DNA from: Ignavibacteria bacterium
GTDB taxonomy: Bacteria; Bacteroidota; Ignavibacteria; UBA10030
Direction of reading: 5' to 3'
Assembly (NCBI GenBank): GCA_016873805.1
Contig: VGVZ01000003.1
Span: 62,001-126,000, forward strand
Length of the DNA: 64,000 nt
The first letter of the stretch is position 1. Each line of letters opens with the position of its first letter. The notes under the pieces are model-generated. The model was not told where the DNA came from, did not search any database, and was given only the letters and a program-made list of their open reading frames with translations. This document shows positions 8,649 through 24,502 of this stretch, one piece after another. Made by a program: the position numbers and the translations under genes.

Positions 8649-9170
8649 ATGAACCGTACAGAAAAGGAAGCCGTCGTTGCCGAAGTATCGGAGAAGATTT
8701 CTCGGGCAACCGGTTTGTACTTTGCTGACTTCAGAGGATTGACTGTGGCTGAGGAAACGGAACTCCGACGTGAATTCCGGAAATCAGGCATAGACTATCA
8801 GGTCGTGAAGAATACACTCGCAAAGCGTGCGCTCCAGAGCAGCGAACAGTACGACCGGGTCGCGGAGAAACTGGTAGGTCCGACAGGAATCGTCTTTGCA
8901 TACGATGATTCGGTGGCGCCGGCGAAGATCATCAAGAAGTTCTCGGACAAGACCGGGAAGTTCAAGTTGAAAGCTGCCGTTGTCGAGAAGCAGGTGTACG
9001 ACGGATCGCAGCTCGGCCAGCTCGCGTCGGTGCCAAGCAAGCCGGAGCTGATGGCCTCCATTCTCGGCAGTCTTCAGTCCCCGATATCGGGGATCGTCGG
9101 TGCGCTCAACGCCGTCATGCGTGACTTGGTCAGCGTTGTGGATGCCATCGAGAAGAAAAAGGCCGCGTGA
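8649..9170 (+). CDS. rplJ: 50S ribosomal protein L10
   Basis: 173 residues, normal for L10, which anchors L7/L12 dimers to the ribosomal stalk. Conserved parts are the N-terminal globular domain ([20 protein letters not shown], residues 19-38), [11 protein letters not shown], and a C-terminal helix ending in DAIEKKKAA that carries the L12 sites. The start ATG follows AGGGTAGAGG. Confidence 0.96.
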   Translation: MNRTEKEAVVAEVSEKISRATGLYFADFRGLTVAEETELRREFRKSGIDYQVVKNTLAKRALQSSEQYDRVAEKLVGPTGIVFAYDDSVAPAKIIKKFSDKTGKFKLKAAVVEKQVYDGSQLGQLASVPSKPELMASILGSLQSPISGIVGALNAVMRDLVSVVDAIEKKKAA

Positions 9171-9205
9171 GTGAATCTGATTATTTTATTCTAAGGAGAA
9201 ACACA

Positions 9206-9586
9206 ATGTCAGCAGTTCAGGAAATCGTTGAAAAGATTGAAAAGCTTACGTTGCTCGAGGCGGCCGAACTGAAGAAGGCGCTTGAGGAGAAGTTCGGTGT
9301 GACCGCCGCAGCCCCCGTTGTCATGGCGGGTGCCATGCCCGGCGGCGGTGCTGCTGCACCCGCGGCCGAAGAGCAAACTGAATTCAACGTCGAGTTGAAG
9401 AATGCCGGCGCGCAGAAGATCAACGTCATTAAGGTGGTGCGAGCGGCGACAGGTTTGGGTTTGAAAGAGGCAAAAGACCTGGTTGACGGAGCACCAAAGG
9501 TGGTCAAAGAAGGGCTGTCAAAGGCTGAAGCTGAGCAGCTCAAGAAAGAACTCGAAGAAGCAGGAGCACAAGTCGAACTGAAGTAA
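9206..9586 (+). CDS. rplL: 50S ribosomal protein L7/L12
   Basis: 126 residues from ATG at 9206, with AAGGAG at 9193-9198. An N-terminal dimerisation segment ([20 protein letters not shown]) and an Ala/Gly-rich hinge lead to the C-terminal factor-binding domain ([20 protein letters not shown]). The domain recruits EF-Tu, EF-G and other GTPases. An earlier in-frame GTG at 9167 is rejected because it overlaps rplJ and lacks a site. Confidence 0.97.
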   Translation: MSAVQEIVEKIEKLTLLEAAELKKALEEKFGVTAAAPVVMAGAMPGGGAAAPAAEEQTEFNVELKNAGAQKINVIKVVRAATGLGLKEAKDLVDGAPKVVKEGLSKAEAEQLKKELEEAGAQVELK

Positions 9587-9612
9587 AGTTGGACGACGGT
9601 TGCTTCTGATCC

Positions 9613-9706
9613 TCCTGTGTGCCGATGGCAGACAGGATTCGAACAGCAAACGCACATGGAGAGCCGACGACTGAACTTCCCTCGGGGAAGGAATCAAGCG
9701 TCGGCT
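9613..9706 (+). promoter_or_regulatory. Double stem-loop between rplL and rpoB (processing or attenuation site)
   Basis: The 261-base gap contains two hairpins. The first pairs TCCTGT..TGCC with GGCA..ACAGGA (9613-9637). The second has an outer stem AGCCGACG/CGTCGGCT (9662-9669 with 9699-9706) and an inner stem CTTCCC/GGGAAG (9676-9690). No T-run follows, so neither is a simple terminator. In Escherichia coli the same gap holds an attenuator and an RNase III site; equivalence here is inference. Confidence 0.5.
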
Positions 9707-9847
9707 TCCACACTATTCAGGAAGTCATCTTCGCCGGGCCGAAATTCAGTCAAAACAAGTGAAAATCGAACATCCGTTCTGCTCGATGAACGTTCGGCCA
9801 TATCACTACCCGGGGAACCCAAATCATCACATAGAGGAGTGGTTGCA

Positions 9848-12800
9848 TTGAAGAACCAATCCGGCGGTACAAACGGTCGGCTTTCGTTCGGCAAGATTCA
9901 ATCGGTGGTTGAAATGCCGGACCTGCTGAATGTCCAAATCGATTCGTTTGAGAAGTTTCTTCAGCCCAACATCCATCCCAAGCGGAGAAAGAAGACCGGC
10001 CTTCAGCAGGTCTTCGAAATGAATTTCCCGATCATGGATGCGCGGGAAAACTTCCTCTTGGAATTCGTGGAGTACTATGTCGAGAAGCAGAAGTACTCCA
10101 TCGTCGAGTGTCAGGAACGCGGTCTGACATTCGCCGTCCCGCTCAAAGCAAAGCTCCGCCTTTCGTCGAAGAAAGAGGGGAGCAAGGAATTTTCCGACAC
10201 GGTCGAACAGGAAGTGTATCTCGGAAATCTTCCTGCGATGACTGAACGCGGAACGTTCATTATCAACGGCGCCGAGCGCGTCGTAGTGAGTCAGCTCCAT
10301 CGCTCTCCCGGCGTATTCTTCAGCGAATCGAAACACCCGAATGGAACAATGATGTACTCTGCACGCATCATTCCGTTCCGCGGCTCGTGGGTTGAGTTTT
10401 CAACCGACATCAACAACGTGATGTATGCATACATCGATCTGAAGAAGAAATTTCCCGTTACGACGCTTCTCCGGGCCCTCGGCTACTCGACCGACGACGA
10501 AATCCTCGGACTGTTTGATCTCGTCGAAGAGGCCGATCTCTCCAAAGTCAATCTCAAAGACTACATCGATCGCACGATTTGCAGCGACGTGTTTGACCGG
10601 AAGACGGGCGAAATTTTCATCACAAAGGATGCAAAGCTCACCGAGGAGCATATCAAGCAGATCAAGAAGTCGGAGATCAAGAAAATCCGTTTTCTGAAGA
10701 CGGAGGCAACGGTCGAGAGTTCGGTTATTGCCAACACCATCCTTCGCGATGCCGCTCGCTCGGAAGAAGATGCACTGGAAACCATCTATCGCCAACTGCG
10801 ATCCGGCGATGCGCCAGATCTCGACACGGCAAAGAATCTGATCGATCGTTTGTTCTTCAATCCGAAGCGCTACGATCTGGGGGATGTGGGCCGACATCGT
10901 TTGAATTCAAAACTCAATCTCTCCATCTCGGCCGACGTCACAACGCTGACCAAAGACGATATTGTCGCGATTGTCCGATATCTGATGGATCTGAAACAGG
11001 GAAAGAAGACGGTCGACGACATCGATCACCTCGGCAATCGCCGCGTACGGACGGTAGGCGAGCAGCTTGCCCAGCAATTCAACATCGGACTTTCGCGCAT
11101 GACCCGGACGATCCGAGAGCGAATGAATCTTCGTGACAGCGAATCGATTACGCCTCAGGATCTCGTGAATGCGCGTACAATCACAAGTGTGATCAATGCG
11201 TTCTTTGGAACCAATCAGCTGTCGCAGTTCATGGATCAGACGAACCCGCTGGCAGAGATGACGCACAAACGGCGAGTGTCGGCTCTCGGCCCCGGCGGAT
11301 TGACACGCGAACGCGCGGGATTCGAAGTCCGCGACGTCCACTACACGCACTATGGACGGCTGTGTCCAATTGAGACTCCCGAAGGACCAAACATCGGTCT
11401 GATTTCCTCACTCTGCATTCACGCGCGGATCAATGATTTCGGATTCATCGAAACGCCGTACCGCACGGTGAAAGGAGGAAAGGTCTCGGAGGAAATCGAA
11501 TTTCTCACAGCCGAGCAGGAAGATCTCGTGGTGATCGCGCAGGCGAATGCGCAAATCGACGATCGCTGGAAGTTTGTCGAAGACAAGATCAAAACCCGAA
11601 GCGAAAGCGAATACCAGCTGTCCGAGCCTGAGAAGGTCAACTACATGGACGTCGCTCCGAATCAGATCGTGAGCGCAGCGGCAGCGATGATTCCGTTTCT
11701 CGAGCATGATGATGCGAACCGCGCGCTGATGGGCTCAAACATGCAGCGCCAGGCGGTTCCGCTCCTTCGGCCGGAATCCCCTATCGTGGGGACAGGTCTC
11801 GAAGAAAAGGTAGCCAGGGATTCCCGAACGCTGATTCTCGCCGAACGCAGCGGCGTCGTCGAGTCGGTTTCCGCCGGCGGCATCATTGTGGAATATGACA
11901 TCGATGAAAACAGTGCCGAAGCGATCGTGAGCTTTGAAGACAAGCGACGGGTCCAATACAATCTCACAAAATTTCTTCGAACCAATCAAGATACGACCAT
12001 CAACCAGAAACCGGTGGTTGTGGCAGGTCAGAGAATCCGGAAAGGAGATGTTCTGGCCGACGGCTGCGCGACGCAGAACGGCGAACTCGCTCTGGGCCGA
12101 AACGTGCTGGTGGCCTTCATGCCCTGGCGCGGGTATAACTTCGAAGATGCAATCGTCGTCAGCGAGCGAATCGCAGCTGAGGATGTGTACACGTCGATCC
12201 ATATCGAAGAGTTCGAGCTCCAGGTTCGCGATACCAAACGCGGCGAAGAAGAACTGACGCGCGAAATCCCGAACGTGAGCGAAGAAGCAACCAAGGATCT
12301 CGATGAAAACGGCATCGTACGGGTCGGCGCCGAGGTGAATGAGGGCGATATCCTCATCGGCAAGATCACACCGAAAGGTGAAACCGATCCAACCCCCGAA
12401 GAAAAACTCCTCAAGGCGATTTTTGGCGAGAAAGCGGGCGATGTCAAGGATGCGTCGCTCAAAGCGCCTCCGGGATTGAAAGGCATCGTGATTGCCACAA
12501 AACTCTTCAGCCGGAAGAAGAAAGACACAGAGAGTAAGCGCGAGGACAAGAAGAAGCTCGAGGCCCTCGATCGCTCCCGTCGAAAAGATATCCAGGACTT
12601 GCAGGCAAAGCTGTCGAAGAAGCTTGATGCGCTCCTGAACGGCGAGAAATCGGCCGGCATTCGCGACAAGGACGGCAACGTGGCGATCCGAAGCGGAACT
12701 TCGCTCAAAGAAGATTCCTTCCAGACCTTCGAGGATATCGACCGCCTCGATTTCGATCAGGACTGGGTCGAAGATCGCCGCAAGAACAACCTAATCTCCA

Positions 12801-13624
12801 AGATACACGAAAATTACCGACACAAGATGGCGGAGATCGAGGAACTGTACCGCCACCAGAAGAACAAGGTTCAGCTCGGTGATGAGCTGGCGCCGGGCAT
12901 CGTGCAACTTGCAAAGGTGTACGTCGCGAAGAAACGCAAACTCGCGGTCGGCGACAAGATGGCGGGACGACATGGAAACAAAGGCGTGGTATCGACCATC
13001 GTGCCGGTTGAAGATATGCCGTTTCTCCCCGATGGAACGCCGGTGGATATCGTCCTGAATCCTCTTGGCGTCCCTTCACGAATGAATCTCGGTCAGCTGT
13101 TTGAAGTGGCATTGGGTTGGGCGGGAGCAGTTCTCGGAACCAAATATTCGACGCCGATCTTTGATGGGGCGACGTGGGACGAAGTGCAGGCCGAATTGAA
13201 GAAGGCGGGCTTGCACGAGAACTCCAAGACGGTTCTCCACGACGGAAGGACAGGTGAGCCGTTCGATCAGGAAGTCACCGTCGGCCAGCTCTATATGATG
13301 AAGCTGTCACACCTCGTGGACGACAAAATTCACGCACGCTCGATTGGCCCATACTCGTTGATTACACAACAGCCGCTCGGTGGAAAGGCTCAGTTCGGTG
13401 GTCAGCGATTCGGTGAGATGGAAGTCTGGGCGCTTGAGGGCTACGGCGCTTCTCACGTGCTTCAGGAAATCCTCACCGTCAAGTCTGACGACGTTCTGGG
13501 TCGAGCAAAGGTTTATGAGGCGATTGTCAAGGGAGACAATCTGCCGGAGCCGAATGTCCCGGAATCCTTCAACGTTCTCGTTCGAGAACTGCAGGGACTT
13601 GGCCTGGAAGTCAAGATCGACTGA
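9848..13624 (+). CDS. rpoB: DNA-directed RNA polymerase subunit beta
   Basis: 1258 residues from TTG at 9848, which has AGAGGAG 8 bases upstream; the frame is open to 9617, but those upstream residues do not resemble RpoB. It forms half of the polymerase active-site cleft with RpoC. The rifampicin region reads [20 protein letters not shown] then VSALGPGGL, with the residues equivalent to D516, H526 and S531 of E. coli in wild-type form, so rifampicin sensitivity is expected. The C-terminal signature [20 protein letters not shown] is intact. An FCB-type charged insertion ([20 protein letters not shown]) lies near residue 895. Confidence 0.97.
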   Translation: MKNQSGGTNGRLSFGKIQSVVEMPDLLNVQIDSFEKFLQPNIHPKRRKKTGLQQVFEMNFPIMDARENFLLEFVEYYVEKQKYSIVECQERGLTFAVPLKAKLRLSSKKEGSKEFSDTVEQEVYLGNLPAMTERGTFIINGAERVVVSQLHRSPGVFFSESKHPNGTMMYSARIIPFRGSWVEFSTDINNVMYAYIDLKKKFPVTTLLRALGYSTDDEILGLFDLVEEADLSKVNLKDYIDRTICSDVFDRKTGEIFITKDAKLTEEHIKQIKKSEIKKIRFLKTEATVESSVIANTILRDAARSEEDALETIYRQLRSGDAPDLDTAKNLIDRLFFNPKRYDLGDVGRHRLNSKLNLSISADVTTLTKDDIVAIVRYLMDLKQGKKTVDDIDHLGNRRVRTVGEQLAQQFNIGLSRMTRTIRERMNLRDSESITPQDLVNARTITSVINAFFGTNQLSQFMDQTNPLAEMTHKRRVSALGPGGLTRERAGFEVRDVHYTHYGRLCPIETPEGPNIGLISSLCIHARINDFGFIETPYRTVKGGKVSEEIEFLTAEQEDLVVIAQANAQIDDRWKFVEDKIKTRSESEYQLSEPEKVNYMDVAPNQIVSAAAAMIPFLEHDDANRALMGSNMQRQAVPLLRPESPIVGTGLEEKVARDSRTLILAERSGVVESVSAGGIIVEYDIDENSAEAIVSFEDKRRVQYNLTKFLRTNQDTTINQKPVVVAGQRIRKGDVLADGCATQNGELALGRNVLVAFMPWRGYNFEDAIVVSERIAAEDVYTSIHIEEFELQVRDTKRGEEELTREIPNVSEEATKDLDENGIVRVGAEVNEGDILIGKITPKGETDPTPEEKLLKAIFGEKAGDVKDASLKAPPGLKGIVIATKLFSRKKKDTESKREDKKKLEALDRSRRKDIQDLQAKLSKKLDALLNGEKSAGIRDKDGNVAIRSGTSLKEDSFQTFEDIDRLDFDQDWVEDRRKNNLISKIHENYRHKMAEIEELYRHQKNKVQLGDELAPGIVQLAKVYVAKKRKLAVGDKMAGRHGNKGVVSTIVPVEDMPFLPDGTPVDIVLNPLGVPSRMNLGQLFEVALGWAGAVLGTKYSTPIFDGATWDEVQAELKKAGLHENSKTVLHDGRTGEPFDQEVTVGQLYMMKLSHLVDDKIHARSIGPYSLITQQPLGGKAQFGGQRFGEMEVWALEGYGASHVLQEILTVKSDDVLGRAKVYEAIVKGDNLPEPNVPESFNVLVRELQGLGLEVKID

Positions 13625-13666
13625 CAGGCGCGGACATTATCATTTTTGAACTCTGGAGGTAGTCAC

Positions 13667-17965
<4,299 letters not shown>

Positions 17966-18003
17966 CGACCGGTGGGATTTGTGCAAATAGTAGTGCAAGG
18001 TGA

Positions 18004-18032
18004 TTGACATTGTTGATGATAAGTGCTATCTT
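18004..18032 (+). promoter_or_regulatory. Promoter of the str operon (rpsL-rpsG-fusA-tuf)
   Basis: A perfect TTGACA at 18004-18009, a 17-base spacer, and TATCTT at 18027-18032, inside the 119-base rpoC-rpsL gap. A start near 18039 leaves a 45-base leader. The -10 region also fits the Bacteroidota TAnnTTT pattern. Confidence 0.75.
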
Positions 18033-18084
18033 TATAAGCTTTTTTTCATACAGAATCGTCACACAGGAAATGGAGTCAAGCTGA

Positions 18085-18459
18085 TTGCCGACCATTAATC
18101 AACTAGTGCGGAACAGTCGCGAGAGGGTGTTTTGGAAGAGCAAGTCTCCCGCGCTGCAGCAGAGCCCGCAGAAGCGGGGAGTCTGCACACGAGTATATAC
18201 GACGACACCGAAGAAACCCAATTCGGCGCTTCGAAAGGTGGCGCGCGTTCGGCTCGTGAGTGGCATCGAAGTGACTGCGTACATTCCGGGAGAGGGACAC
18301 AATCTCCAGGAGCACTCGATCGTTCTGATTCGCGGGGGAAGAGTGAAAGATCTCCCAGGCGTGCGATATCACATCATTCGGGGGACGCTTGATACTCAAG
18401 GTGTGCAAGATCGCAAGCAGGGTCGGTCCAAGTATGGGGCCAAACGTCCAAAGGCGTAA
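18085..18459 (+). CDS. rpsL: 30S ribosomal protein S12
   Basis: 124 residues from a TTG start ([13 protein letters not shown]) with TGGAG upstream. S12 lies at the decoding centre. The two streptomycin-determining loops, [12 protein letters not shown] near residue 42 and [13 protein letters not shown] near residue 87, have the wild-type lysines, so sensitivity is expected. First gene of the str operon. Confidence 0.97.
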   Translation: MPTINQLVRNSRERVFWKSKSPALQQSPQKRGVCTRVYTTTPKKPNSALRKVARVRLVSGIEVTAYIPGEGHNLQEHSIVLIRGGRVKDLPGVRYHIIRGTLDTQGVQDRKQGRSKYGAKRPKA

Positions 18460-18476
18460 TCAAGGTTAGTTCGAGC

Positions 18477-18944
18477 ATGAGAAAGAAGAGAGCTACAAAA
18501 CGGTATACATCTCCCGATCCAAAGTTTCAGGATGTTCTTGTTGCGCGGTTTGTCAATTCCCTCCTGAAGCGGGGGAAGAAACAGACGGCGCGTCAGATCC
18601 TCTATTCGGCGTTCGATCTGATCGAAGAGAAGACGAAAAACGCTCCTCTCGATGTATTCAAGAAAGCTGTACATAATGCATCTCCGCTGCTGGAAGTGCG
18701 TGCACGTAGAGTAGGTGGTGCTACCTATCAAGTACCCACAGAAGTTCGTCCCGAGCGGCGAACCGCTCTTGCAATCCGATGGCTTATCAACTACGCCAAT
18801 GAACGCTCGGATAAGTCGATGTCCCAGAAGCTCGCGGCTGAGCTGATGGCTGCTGCCGCCGGCGAAGGTGGGGCAATCAAGAAGCGCGAAGATGTGCACC
18901 GAATGGCCGAAGCCAACAAGGCGTTCGCCCATTTCCGGTGGTAG
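18477..18944 (+). CDS. rpsG: 30S ribosomal protein S7
   Basis: 155 residues, starting MRKKRATKR with a basic N-terminal arm that contacts 16S rRNA, and containing the hairpin GGATYQVPTEVRPERRTALA typical of S7. S7 starts assembly of the 30S head and in many bacteria represses its own operon. It lies 17 bases after rpsL and about 100 bases before fusA. Confidence 0.97.
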   Translation: MRKKRATKRYTSPDPKFQDVLVARFVNSLLKRGKKQTARQILYSAFDLIEEKTKNAPLDVFKKAVHNASPLLEVRARRVGGATYQVPTEVRPERRTALAIRWLINYANERSDKSMSQKLAAELMAAAAGEGGAIKKREDVHRMAEANKAFAHFRW

Positions 18945-19048
18945 TCCGAATCAGAGTGTCATTTCAAAACCCAAGAACATCGTACCGAGAATCATGAAGG
19001 GAGGAGCCCTGTCCTCTTGAGAGGATGAGGGTGTGCGGAGATTTTTCT

Positions 19049-21154
19049 ATGCCTCGCGAATACTCATTAGATAAAACCCGGAACATCGGCATCATGGCCC
19101 ACATCGATGCGGGGAAGACGACGACGACAGAGCGCATTCTGTTCTACACCGGTCGCCTCCATCGAATGGGAGAGGTCCATGATGGTGCCGCGACGATGGA
19201 CTGGATGGAACAGGAAAAAGAGCGAGGCATTACCATCACAAGCGCTGCGACAACATGTTTCTGGCAGGATCATCGCATCAATATCATCGACACACCAGGA
19301 CACGTCGACTTCACGATTGAAGTCGAACGATCGCTGCGGGTTCTTGACGGCGCGGTGGCGCTTTTCTGTTCCGTTGGCGGTGTGGAACCACAGTCAGAGA
19401 CCGTCTGGCGACAGGCCGACAAGTACGGCGTGCCGCGCATTGCGTTCGTCAACAAGATGGACCGGGCTGGCGCAGATTTCCTTGGTGTGGTCGAAATGAT
19501 GAAGGTCCGCCTGTCGGCGAATGCCGTCCCGATTCAACTGCCGGTCGGCGAAGGAGAAATGTTCGCGGGGATTATCGACCTCATCACGATGAAAGCAAAG
19601 ATGTACATCGAGGGCACCCAGGGGACGGAATGGACGGATCTGGAAATTCCCGATTCCCTCAAGGCCCGAGCAAACGAATATCGTATGAAGATGCTTGAGG
19701 CCGTCGCCGATGAGGATGATTCGCTCCTCGAGAAATATCTCGAAGGCAAAGTAATCTCAGCCGATGAAATCAAGAAGGTGTTGAGGCGTGCCACGCTCAA
19801 AGTGAGTATCGTGCCGGTGCTATGCGGATCGTCGTTCAAGAACAAAGGTGTTCAGCTTCTCCTGGATGGCGTGCTCGACTATCTCCCAAGTCCGCTGGAC
19901 CTTTCGAATGGCGAGATTCACGGACACCATGCCCGGCGAAGCGATGATGTGATCCGGAAGGTCAACGACACAGAGAAGTTTACTGCTCTCGCGTTCAAGA
20001 TCGTCACCGATCCGTTCGTCGGACGATTGACGTATTTCAGAGTGTATACCGGTTCCTTGAAAGCCGGATCGTACGTGGTGAACTCGACGACCGACCGCAA
20101 GGAGAGGATCGGCCGGCTTCTCCGAATGCACGCGAATCATCGCGAGGATGTCACAGAGGTGTACGCGGGAGATATCGCGGCGGCCATCGGCTTGAAGGCG
20201 ACGAAAACCGGCGATACCCTGTGCGACGAAAGTGATCCGATTGTGCTTGAGAAGATGGTCTTCCCCGAACCGGTCATCGATGTCGCCATTGAGCCGAAAA
20301 CCAAGGCGGATCAGGAGAAGCTCAGCGAGGCGCTTCAGAAGCTCGCGGAGGAAGATCCCACCTTTCGCATTTCCACAAACGAAGAGACCGGACAGACCAT
20401 CATCAGCGGCATGGGCGAACTTCATCTCGAGATCATCATTGATCGCATGAAGCGCGAATTCAAAGTGAGCGCCAACGTTGGTCGTCCACAGGTCGCCTAT
20501 AGGGAAACCATCACCAAGAAAGTGACGGCACACGGACGTTTCGTACGTCAATCCGGCGGACGCGGTCAGTACGGACATGTCGTGATCGAGATGGAGCCGA
20601 ACGAGAAGGGAAAAGGCTTCGAATTCGAAAACGCGATCGTCGGCGGTGTGGTGCCGAGAGAGTATATCAGGCCGACAGAGGAAGGAATCATCGAGGCGAT
20701 GAAGAACGGCGTTCTGGCCGGTTACCCTGTCGAGGATCTGAAAGTGAAGCTGTTCGACGGATCGTACCACGAAGTGGATTCGTCCGAAATGGCGTTCAAG
20801 ATTGCGGGATCGATGGCGTTCAAGGAAGGTGCGTCGAAAGCATCACCCGTCCTGCTCGAACCGATCATGGCTGTCGAAGTGGTGACGCCCGAGGAATACC
20901 TCGGCGACGTGATGGGAGACTTGAATTCCCGTCGCGGAAAGATCGAAGGAATGACTCCGCGCAAGGATGCGCAAGTGGTCAAAGCGATGGTTCCCCTCGC
21001 GGAGATGTTTGGTTATGCGACCCACCTTCGGTCGATGACGCAAGGTCGAGCATTGTATACCATGCAGTTCTCACACTACGAACCGACACCGAAACAGATT
21101 TCAGATCAGATTATTGAGAAAGTGCGGGGGAAAGAGGCTGTCCCTGCTTCGTAA
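19049..21154 (+). CDS. fusA: Translation elongation factor G
   Basis: 701 residues from ATG at 19049 with GCGGAG 8 bases upstream. EF-G uses GTP to translocate tRNA and mRNA. G1 [13 protein letters not shown] (residue ~17), G2 [11 protein letters not shown]3 DTPGH and G4 NKMD are intact. Domain IV carries [16 protein letters not shown] single canonical copy in the str operon. A small hairpin (CCTCT/AGAGG) sits just before its ribosome binding site. Confidence 0.97.
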   Translation: MPREYSLDKTRNIGIMAHIDAGKTTTTERILFYTGRLHRMGEVHDGAATMDWMEQEKERGITITSAATTCFWQDHRINIIDTPGHVDFTIEVERSLRVLDGAVALFCSVGGVEPQSETVWRQADKYGVPRIAFVNKMDRAGADFLGVVEMMKVRLSANAVPIQLPVGEGEMFAGIIDLITMKAKMYIEGTQGTEWTDLEIPDSLKARANEYRMKMLEAVADEDDSLLEKYLEGKVISADEIKKVLRRATLKVSIVPVLCGSSFKNKGVQLLLDGVLDYLPSPLDLSNGEIHGHHARRSDDVIRKVNDTEKFTALAFKIVTDPFVGRLTYFRVYTGSLKAGSYVVNSTTDRKERIGRLLRMHANHREDVTEVYAGDIAAAIGLKATKTGDTLCDESDPIVLEKMVFPEPVIDVAIEPKTKADQEKLSEALQKLAEEDPTFRISTNEETGQTIISGMGELHLEIIIDRMKREFKVSANVGRPQVAYRETITKKVTAHGRFVRQSGGRGQYGHVVIEMEPNEKGKGFEFENAIVGGVVPREYIRPTEEGIIEAMKNGVLAGYPVEDLKVKLFDGSYHEVDSSEMAFKIAGSMAFKEGASKASPVLLEPIMAVEVVTPEEYLGDVMGDLNSRRGKIEGMTPRKDAQVVKAMVPLAEMFGYATHLRSMTQGRALYTMQFSHYEPTPKQISDQIIEKVRGKEAVPAS

Positions 21155-21203
21155 GAACGTAGTTATTTCTAGATCCCAGATCTAACCAAAAGGAGATCCG
21201 TCA

Positions 21204-22415
21204 ATGGCAAAAGAAAGATTTGACCGTAGCAAGCCACACGTGAACGTCGGAACAATCGGTCACGTCGATCACGGCAAGACCACATTGACTGCGGCTATTA
21301 CCATGGTGCTGGCCAAGAAAGGCTTGTCTGAAATCCGGACATTCGATTCGATTGACAATGCCCCAGAAGAGAAAGCTCGTGGTATCACCATTGCAACCGC
21401 ACACGTCGAATACGCGACCGAGAATCGCCACTATGCGCACGTTGACTGTCCGGGTCACGCCGACTACATCAAGAATATGATCACGGGAGCCGCCCAGATG
21501 GACGGCGCGATCCTCGTGGTTGCCGCGACGGATGGTCCGATGCCGCAGACACGCGAGCATATTCTGCTGGCCCGACAGGTTGGCGTTCCCCGCATCGTCG
21601 TGTTTATGAATAAGGTTGATGCAGTTGACGATCCCGAGCTTCTCGATCTCGTGGAGCTCGAGCTTCGCGATTTGCTCAAAAAGTACGAATTCCCGGGAGA
21701 TGACATCCCGATCATTCGCGGATCGGCATTGAAGGCGATGGAAGCCGCCCTGCGTCCCGATGTAAAGATTGATGATCCGGCGTTCGGATGCATCATGGAG
21801 CTGATGGGTGCGGTGGACAGCTACGTGCCAATTCCGCAGCGCGACGTCGATAAGCCGTTCTTGATGCCGGTCGAAGACGTCTTCTCGATCACTGGGAGAG
21901 GCACAGTCGGCACGGGTCGCGTGGAACGAGGTCGTGCGAAAGTCGGTGACGAAGTCGAGGTCATCGGTCTCGGTGCTCACAAGAAGACCGTGATTACCGG
22001 AGCCGAGATGTTTCGGAAGGAACTGGACGAAGTTGTGGCGGGCGACAATGCCGGTCTTCTTCTCCGGGGCGTCGACAAGACCGATCTTGAACGCGGAATG
22101 GTTATTGCAAAACCGTCATCCATTACGCCGCACAAGAAATTCACGGCCCAGGTGTACGTGCTGAAGAAAGAAGAAGGTGGACGTCACACACCGTTCCTCA
22201 ACGGGTATCGTCCTCAGTTCTACTTCAGAACAACCGACGTGACGGGAGTCGTAACGCTTCCCCAGGGAGTTGAAATGGTTATGCCCGGTGACAACCTGGA
22301 CGCGATCAACATCGATCTGATTTCCACGATCGCGATGGAAGAGGGACTTCGCTTCGCCATCCGCGAAGGCGGTCGGACGGTCGGTGCCGGAGTCGTCTCA
22401 AAGATCCTTGAATAA
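21204..22415 (+). CDS. tuf: Translation elongation factor Tu
   Basis: 403 residues, preceded by AAAAGGAG. EF-Tu delivers aminoacyl-tRNA to the ribosome. GTPase motifs [17 protein letters not shown] and NKVDAVDD are intact, and the C-terminal barrel ends [11 protein letters not shown]. It contains a slightly extended GTPase-domain loop ([20 protein letters not shown]) of the longer EF-Tu type. This is the only tuf in the window; the usual second site next to secE has none. Confidence 0.98.
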   Translation: MAKERFDRSKPHVNVGTIGHVDHGKTTLTAAITMVLAKKGLSEIRTFDSIDNAPEEKARGITIATAHVEYATENRHYAHVDCPGHADYIKNMITGAAQMDGAILVVAATDGPMPQTREHILLARQVGVPRIVVFMNKVDAVDDPELLDLVELELRDLLKKYEFPGDDIPIIRGSALKAMEAALRPDVKIDDPAFGCIMELMGAVDSYVPIPQRDVDKPFLMPVEDVFSITGRGTVGTGRVERGRAKVGDEVEVIGLGAHKKTVITGAEMFRKELDEVVAGDNAGLLLRGVDKTDLERGMVIAKPSSITPHKKFTAQVYVLKKEEGGRHTPFLNGYRPQFYFRTTDVTGVVTLPQGVEMVMPGDNLDAINIDLISTIAMEEGLRFAIREGGRTVGAGVVSKILE

Positions 22416-22425
22416 ACCCTCGCGA

Positions 22426-22451
22426 GCCCCCGATCCATCATGGTCGGGGGC
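22426..22451 (+). other. GC-rich hairpin between tuf and rpsJ
   Basis: GCCCCCGA (22426-22433) pairs perfectly with TCGGGGGC (22444-22451) across a 10-base loop. No T-run follows, so it is probably a processing or pause element at the str/S10 border, or a Rho-related end, rather than an intrinsic terminator. Confidence 0.5.
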
Positions 22452-22493
22452 ACTGCGACGTAACCGCAGGCCTTGTCATACAAGGAGGCTTCA

Positions 22494-22802
22494 TTGGCTG
22501 GACAGAAGATACGCATCAAGCTGAAGTCGTACGATCACAACCTGATCGACAAATCGGCGGAAAAGATCATCAAAACAGTGAAGTCGACCGGTGCGGTGGT
22601 ATCAGGTCCGATTCCGTTGCCGACCAAGCGTTCGGTCTACACGGTGAATCGGTCTCCGCACGTCGATAAGAAATCGAGAGAACAGTTCGAGACGCGGTCG
22701 CACAAACGGCTGATCGATATTCTGAACTCGACGTCAAAGACGGTCGATTCGCTGATGAAGCTGGAGCTTCCTGCCGGTGTAGATGTTGAAATTAAGGTCT
22801 AG
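22494..22802 (+). CDS. rpsJ: 30S ribosomal protein S10
   Basis: 102 residues from TTG at 22494, placed 5 bases after a strong AAGGAGG; the earlier in-frame start at 22473 lies upstream of that site and is rejected. The S10 signature [20 protein letters not shown] is near residues 37-56. S10 (NusE) also links NusG to the ribosome. First gene of the S10 operon. Confidence 0.96.
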   Translation: MAGQKIRIKLKSYDHNLIDKSAEKIIKTVKSTGAVVSGPIPLPTKRSVYTVNRSPHVDKKSREQFETRSHKRLIDILNSTSKTVDSLMKLELPAGVDVEIKV

Positions 22803-22831
22803 TGACTGCAGACACGGTGTGGGCGGTGGTG

Positions 22832-22847
22832 CGGACGAGCTCGTCCG
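22832..22847. other. 16-bp perfect palindrome in the rpsJ-rplC spacer
   Basis: CGGACGAGCTCGTCCG is a loop-free perfect inverted repeat in a 99-base gap that is long for this operon, where most gaps are 10-30 bases. In RNA it would fold as a small hairpin ahead of rplC. The L4-binding S10 leader of Escherichia coli lies before rpsJ instead, so its role here is unknown. Confidence 0.4.
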
Positions 22848-22901
22848 GCGGCCGGGGCATCGATGTGCGGGCGCACAAGGAGATCATAAGGAGTACAAAT
22901 C

Positions 22902-23528
22902 GTGAGCGGTATCTTAGGCAAGAAGATTGGAATGACGAGTCTCTTCGATGAGAGCGGAGAAGCGATTCCGTGTACGATCATCGAAGCCGGACCTTGCTAT
23001 GTGACACAGGTGAAGACGGCAGATCGTGATGGATACGATGCTGTTCAGCTTGGTTTTGACGAGGTCAAAGAGACGCGAATCAACAAGCCTCTTCGGGGTC
23101 ATCTCGCGCGAGCGGGTGTCAAAGCACTCCGGCTCATCCGGGAATTCCGTGACTTCAACGGGGCGGAACTCAAGCCGGGAGCTGAAGTCCGGGTGGATGT
23201 TTTCCAGCAGGGCGACGTTGTGGATGTCACCGGTCGCTCAAAGGGACGGGGGTTCCAGGGAGTTGTCAAGCGCCATCATTTCGGCGGAGTCGGGATGACC
23301 ACGCACGGACAATCTGATCGCGTTCGTGCCCCCGGGTCGATCAGTGCAAGCTCGTACCCGTCACGCGTCTTCAAAGGAACACGCATGGGCGGAAGAATGG
23401 GACACTCGAGAGTTACGGTGAAAAACCTCAAGGTCGTCAAAGTCATCTCGGAATCAAATCTCCTGATCGTGAAGGGATCGGTTCCCGGGGCGATCAACAG
23501 CTACGTAGAGGTCGTGAAGCAGCGCTAA
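22902..23528 (+). CDS. rplC: 50S ribosomal protein L3
   Basis: 208 residues from a GTG start with AAGGAG upstream. It has [20 protein letters not shown] at the N-terminus and the peptidyl-transferase-approaching loop with [20 protein letters not shown] near residues 126-145. It is one of the first proteins to bind 23S rRNA. Confidence 0.97.
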   Translation: MSGILGKKIGMTSLFDESGEAIPCTIIEAGPCYVTQVKTADRDGYDAVQLGFDEVKETRINKPLRGHLARAGVKALRLIREFRDFNGAELKPGAEVRVDVFQQGDVVDVTGRSKGRGFQGVVKRHHFGGVGMTTHGQSDRVRAPGSISASSYPSRVFKGTRMGGRMGHSRVTVKNLKVVKVISESNLLIVKGSVPGAINSYVEVVKQR

Positions 23529-23556
23529 CAATGTTTGAGACTCAGGAAAGACCGCG

Positions 23557-24186
23557 ATGCAAATAGACGTGCTTATGACAAACGGGTCACCCAGCGGAGA
23601 GAAGGTCACGCTGGATCCTTCAATTTTTGGAATTGAACCGAACGATCACGCGATCTACCAGGATGTTCGTTCGATTCTGGCGCACCAGCGTCAGGGAACT
23701 CACAAAGTGAAGCCGCGCAACGAAGTTCGAGGCGGCGGGAAGAAACCGTACCGACAGAAAAAAACCGGCCGCGCGCGCGCGGGTACGACGCGATCCCCGC
23801 TGTGGGTCGGCGGAGGCTCGATTTTCGGCCCGACGCCCCACGAGTACAACCTGAAGCTTCCGCGAAAGATGAAGCGACTTGCCCGCAAGTCCGCGCTCAG
23901 CTATAAGGCGAAGGATGCCGCCATTGTTGTCGTCGAAGATTTTTCCGTCGGCGGGCCGAAAACCCGGGAAGTCGCGGGAATTCTCAAGGCCCTTTCGCTT
24001 CACAAGAAAAAAACACTCATGCTCATGCCGGCTGCGAACGAGCCGTTGCTTAAATCGGGACGGAACATCGCGAAGCTCCTCATCCAGATCGCTGACAAGG
24101 CTTCGACGTACGACATTCTGAACAATCAGGTGCTCCTGATTCAAAAGAGTGCGATTCCGGTCCTTGAGAATTCACTTAAGAATTAA
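23557..24186 (+). CDS. rplD: 50S ribosomal protein L4
   Basis: 209 residues. The extended loop rich in Arg and Gly (NEVRGGGKKPYRQKKTGRAR, residues ~50-69) lines the exit tunnel; it is followed by GTTRSPLWVGGGSIFGP. The C-terminal half is the globular Rossmann-like domain. In gamma-proteobacteria L4 represses the S10 operon; nothing in this sequence tests that. Confidence 0.97.
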   Translation: MQIDVLMTNGSPSGEKVTLDPSIFGIEPNDHAIYQDVRSILAHQRQGTHKVKPRNEVRGGGKKPYRQKKTGRARAGTTRSPLWVGGGSIFGPTPHEYNLKLPRKMKRLARKSALSYKAKDAAIVVVEDFSVGGPKTREVAGILKALSLHKKKTLMLMPAANEPLLKSGRNIAKLLIQIADKASTYDILNNQVLLIQKSAIPVLENSLKN

Positions 24187-24196
24187 GGTGTAGATC

Positions 24197-24487
24197 ATGG
24201 GCTCATTGCTGAGACGACCAATCCTGACCGAAAAGATGAACATCCTCAAGGATGTGCGGCAATATGCGTTTGAGGTTCCACACGACGCCAACAAAATCGA
24301 AATCGCGAGAGAAATCGAGAAGAAGTTTAAGGTCAAGGTGGAGAGCATCCGCACGCAGAAAGTGAAAGGAAAACACAAGACGCAGTTTCGGCGAAGCGGT
24401 CGGTTCGAAGGACGAACACGCTCCTGGAAGAAGGCGATCGTCACCTTGAAAGAAGGAGATGTAATCGATCTCCTCGAGAACGTTTAG
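24197..24487 (+). CDS. rplW: 50S ribosomal protein L23
   Basis: 96 residues. RRPILTEKMNILKD and VRQYAFEVPHDANKIEIARE mark the L23 fold, which surrounds the tunnel exit and docks trigger factor and SRP. The KGKHKTQFRRSGRFEGRTRS stretch is the tunnel-facing loop. It lies 10 bases after rplD. Confidence 0.96.
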   Translation: MGSLLRRPILTEKMNILKDVRQYAFEVPHDANKIEIAREIEKKFKVKVESIRTQKVKGKHKTQFRRSGRFEGRTRSWKKAIVTLKEGDVIDLLENV

Positions 24488-24502
24488 GGAGGTATCTGAA
24501 TC

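Noticed and set aside
9617-9847. Upstream extension of the rpoB frame
   Set aside because: Those codons overlap the hairpins and do not resemble RpoB; the TTG at 9848 has a good site.
17966-18003. Terminator between rpoC and rpsL
   Set aside because: No stable stem with a T-run is visible; transcripts may read through into the str operon in addition to its own promoter.
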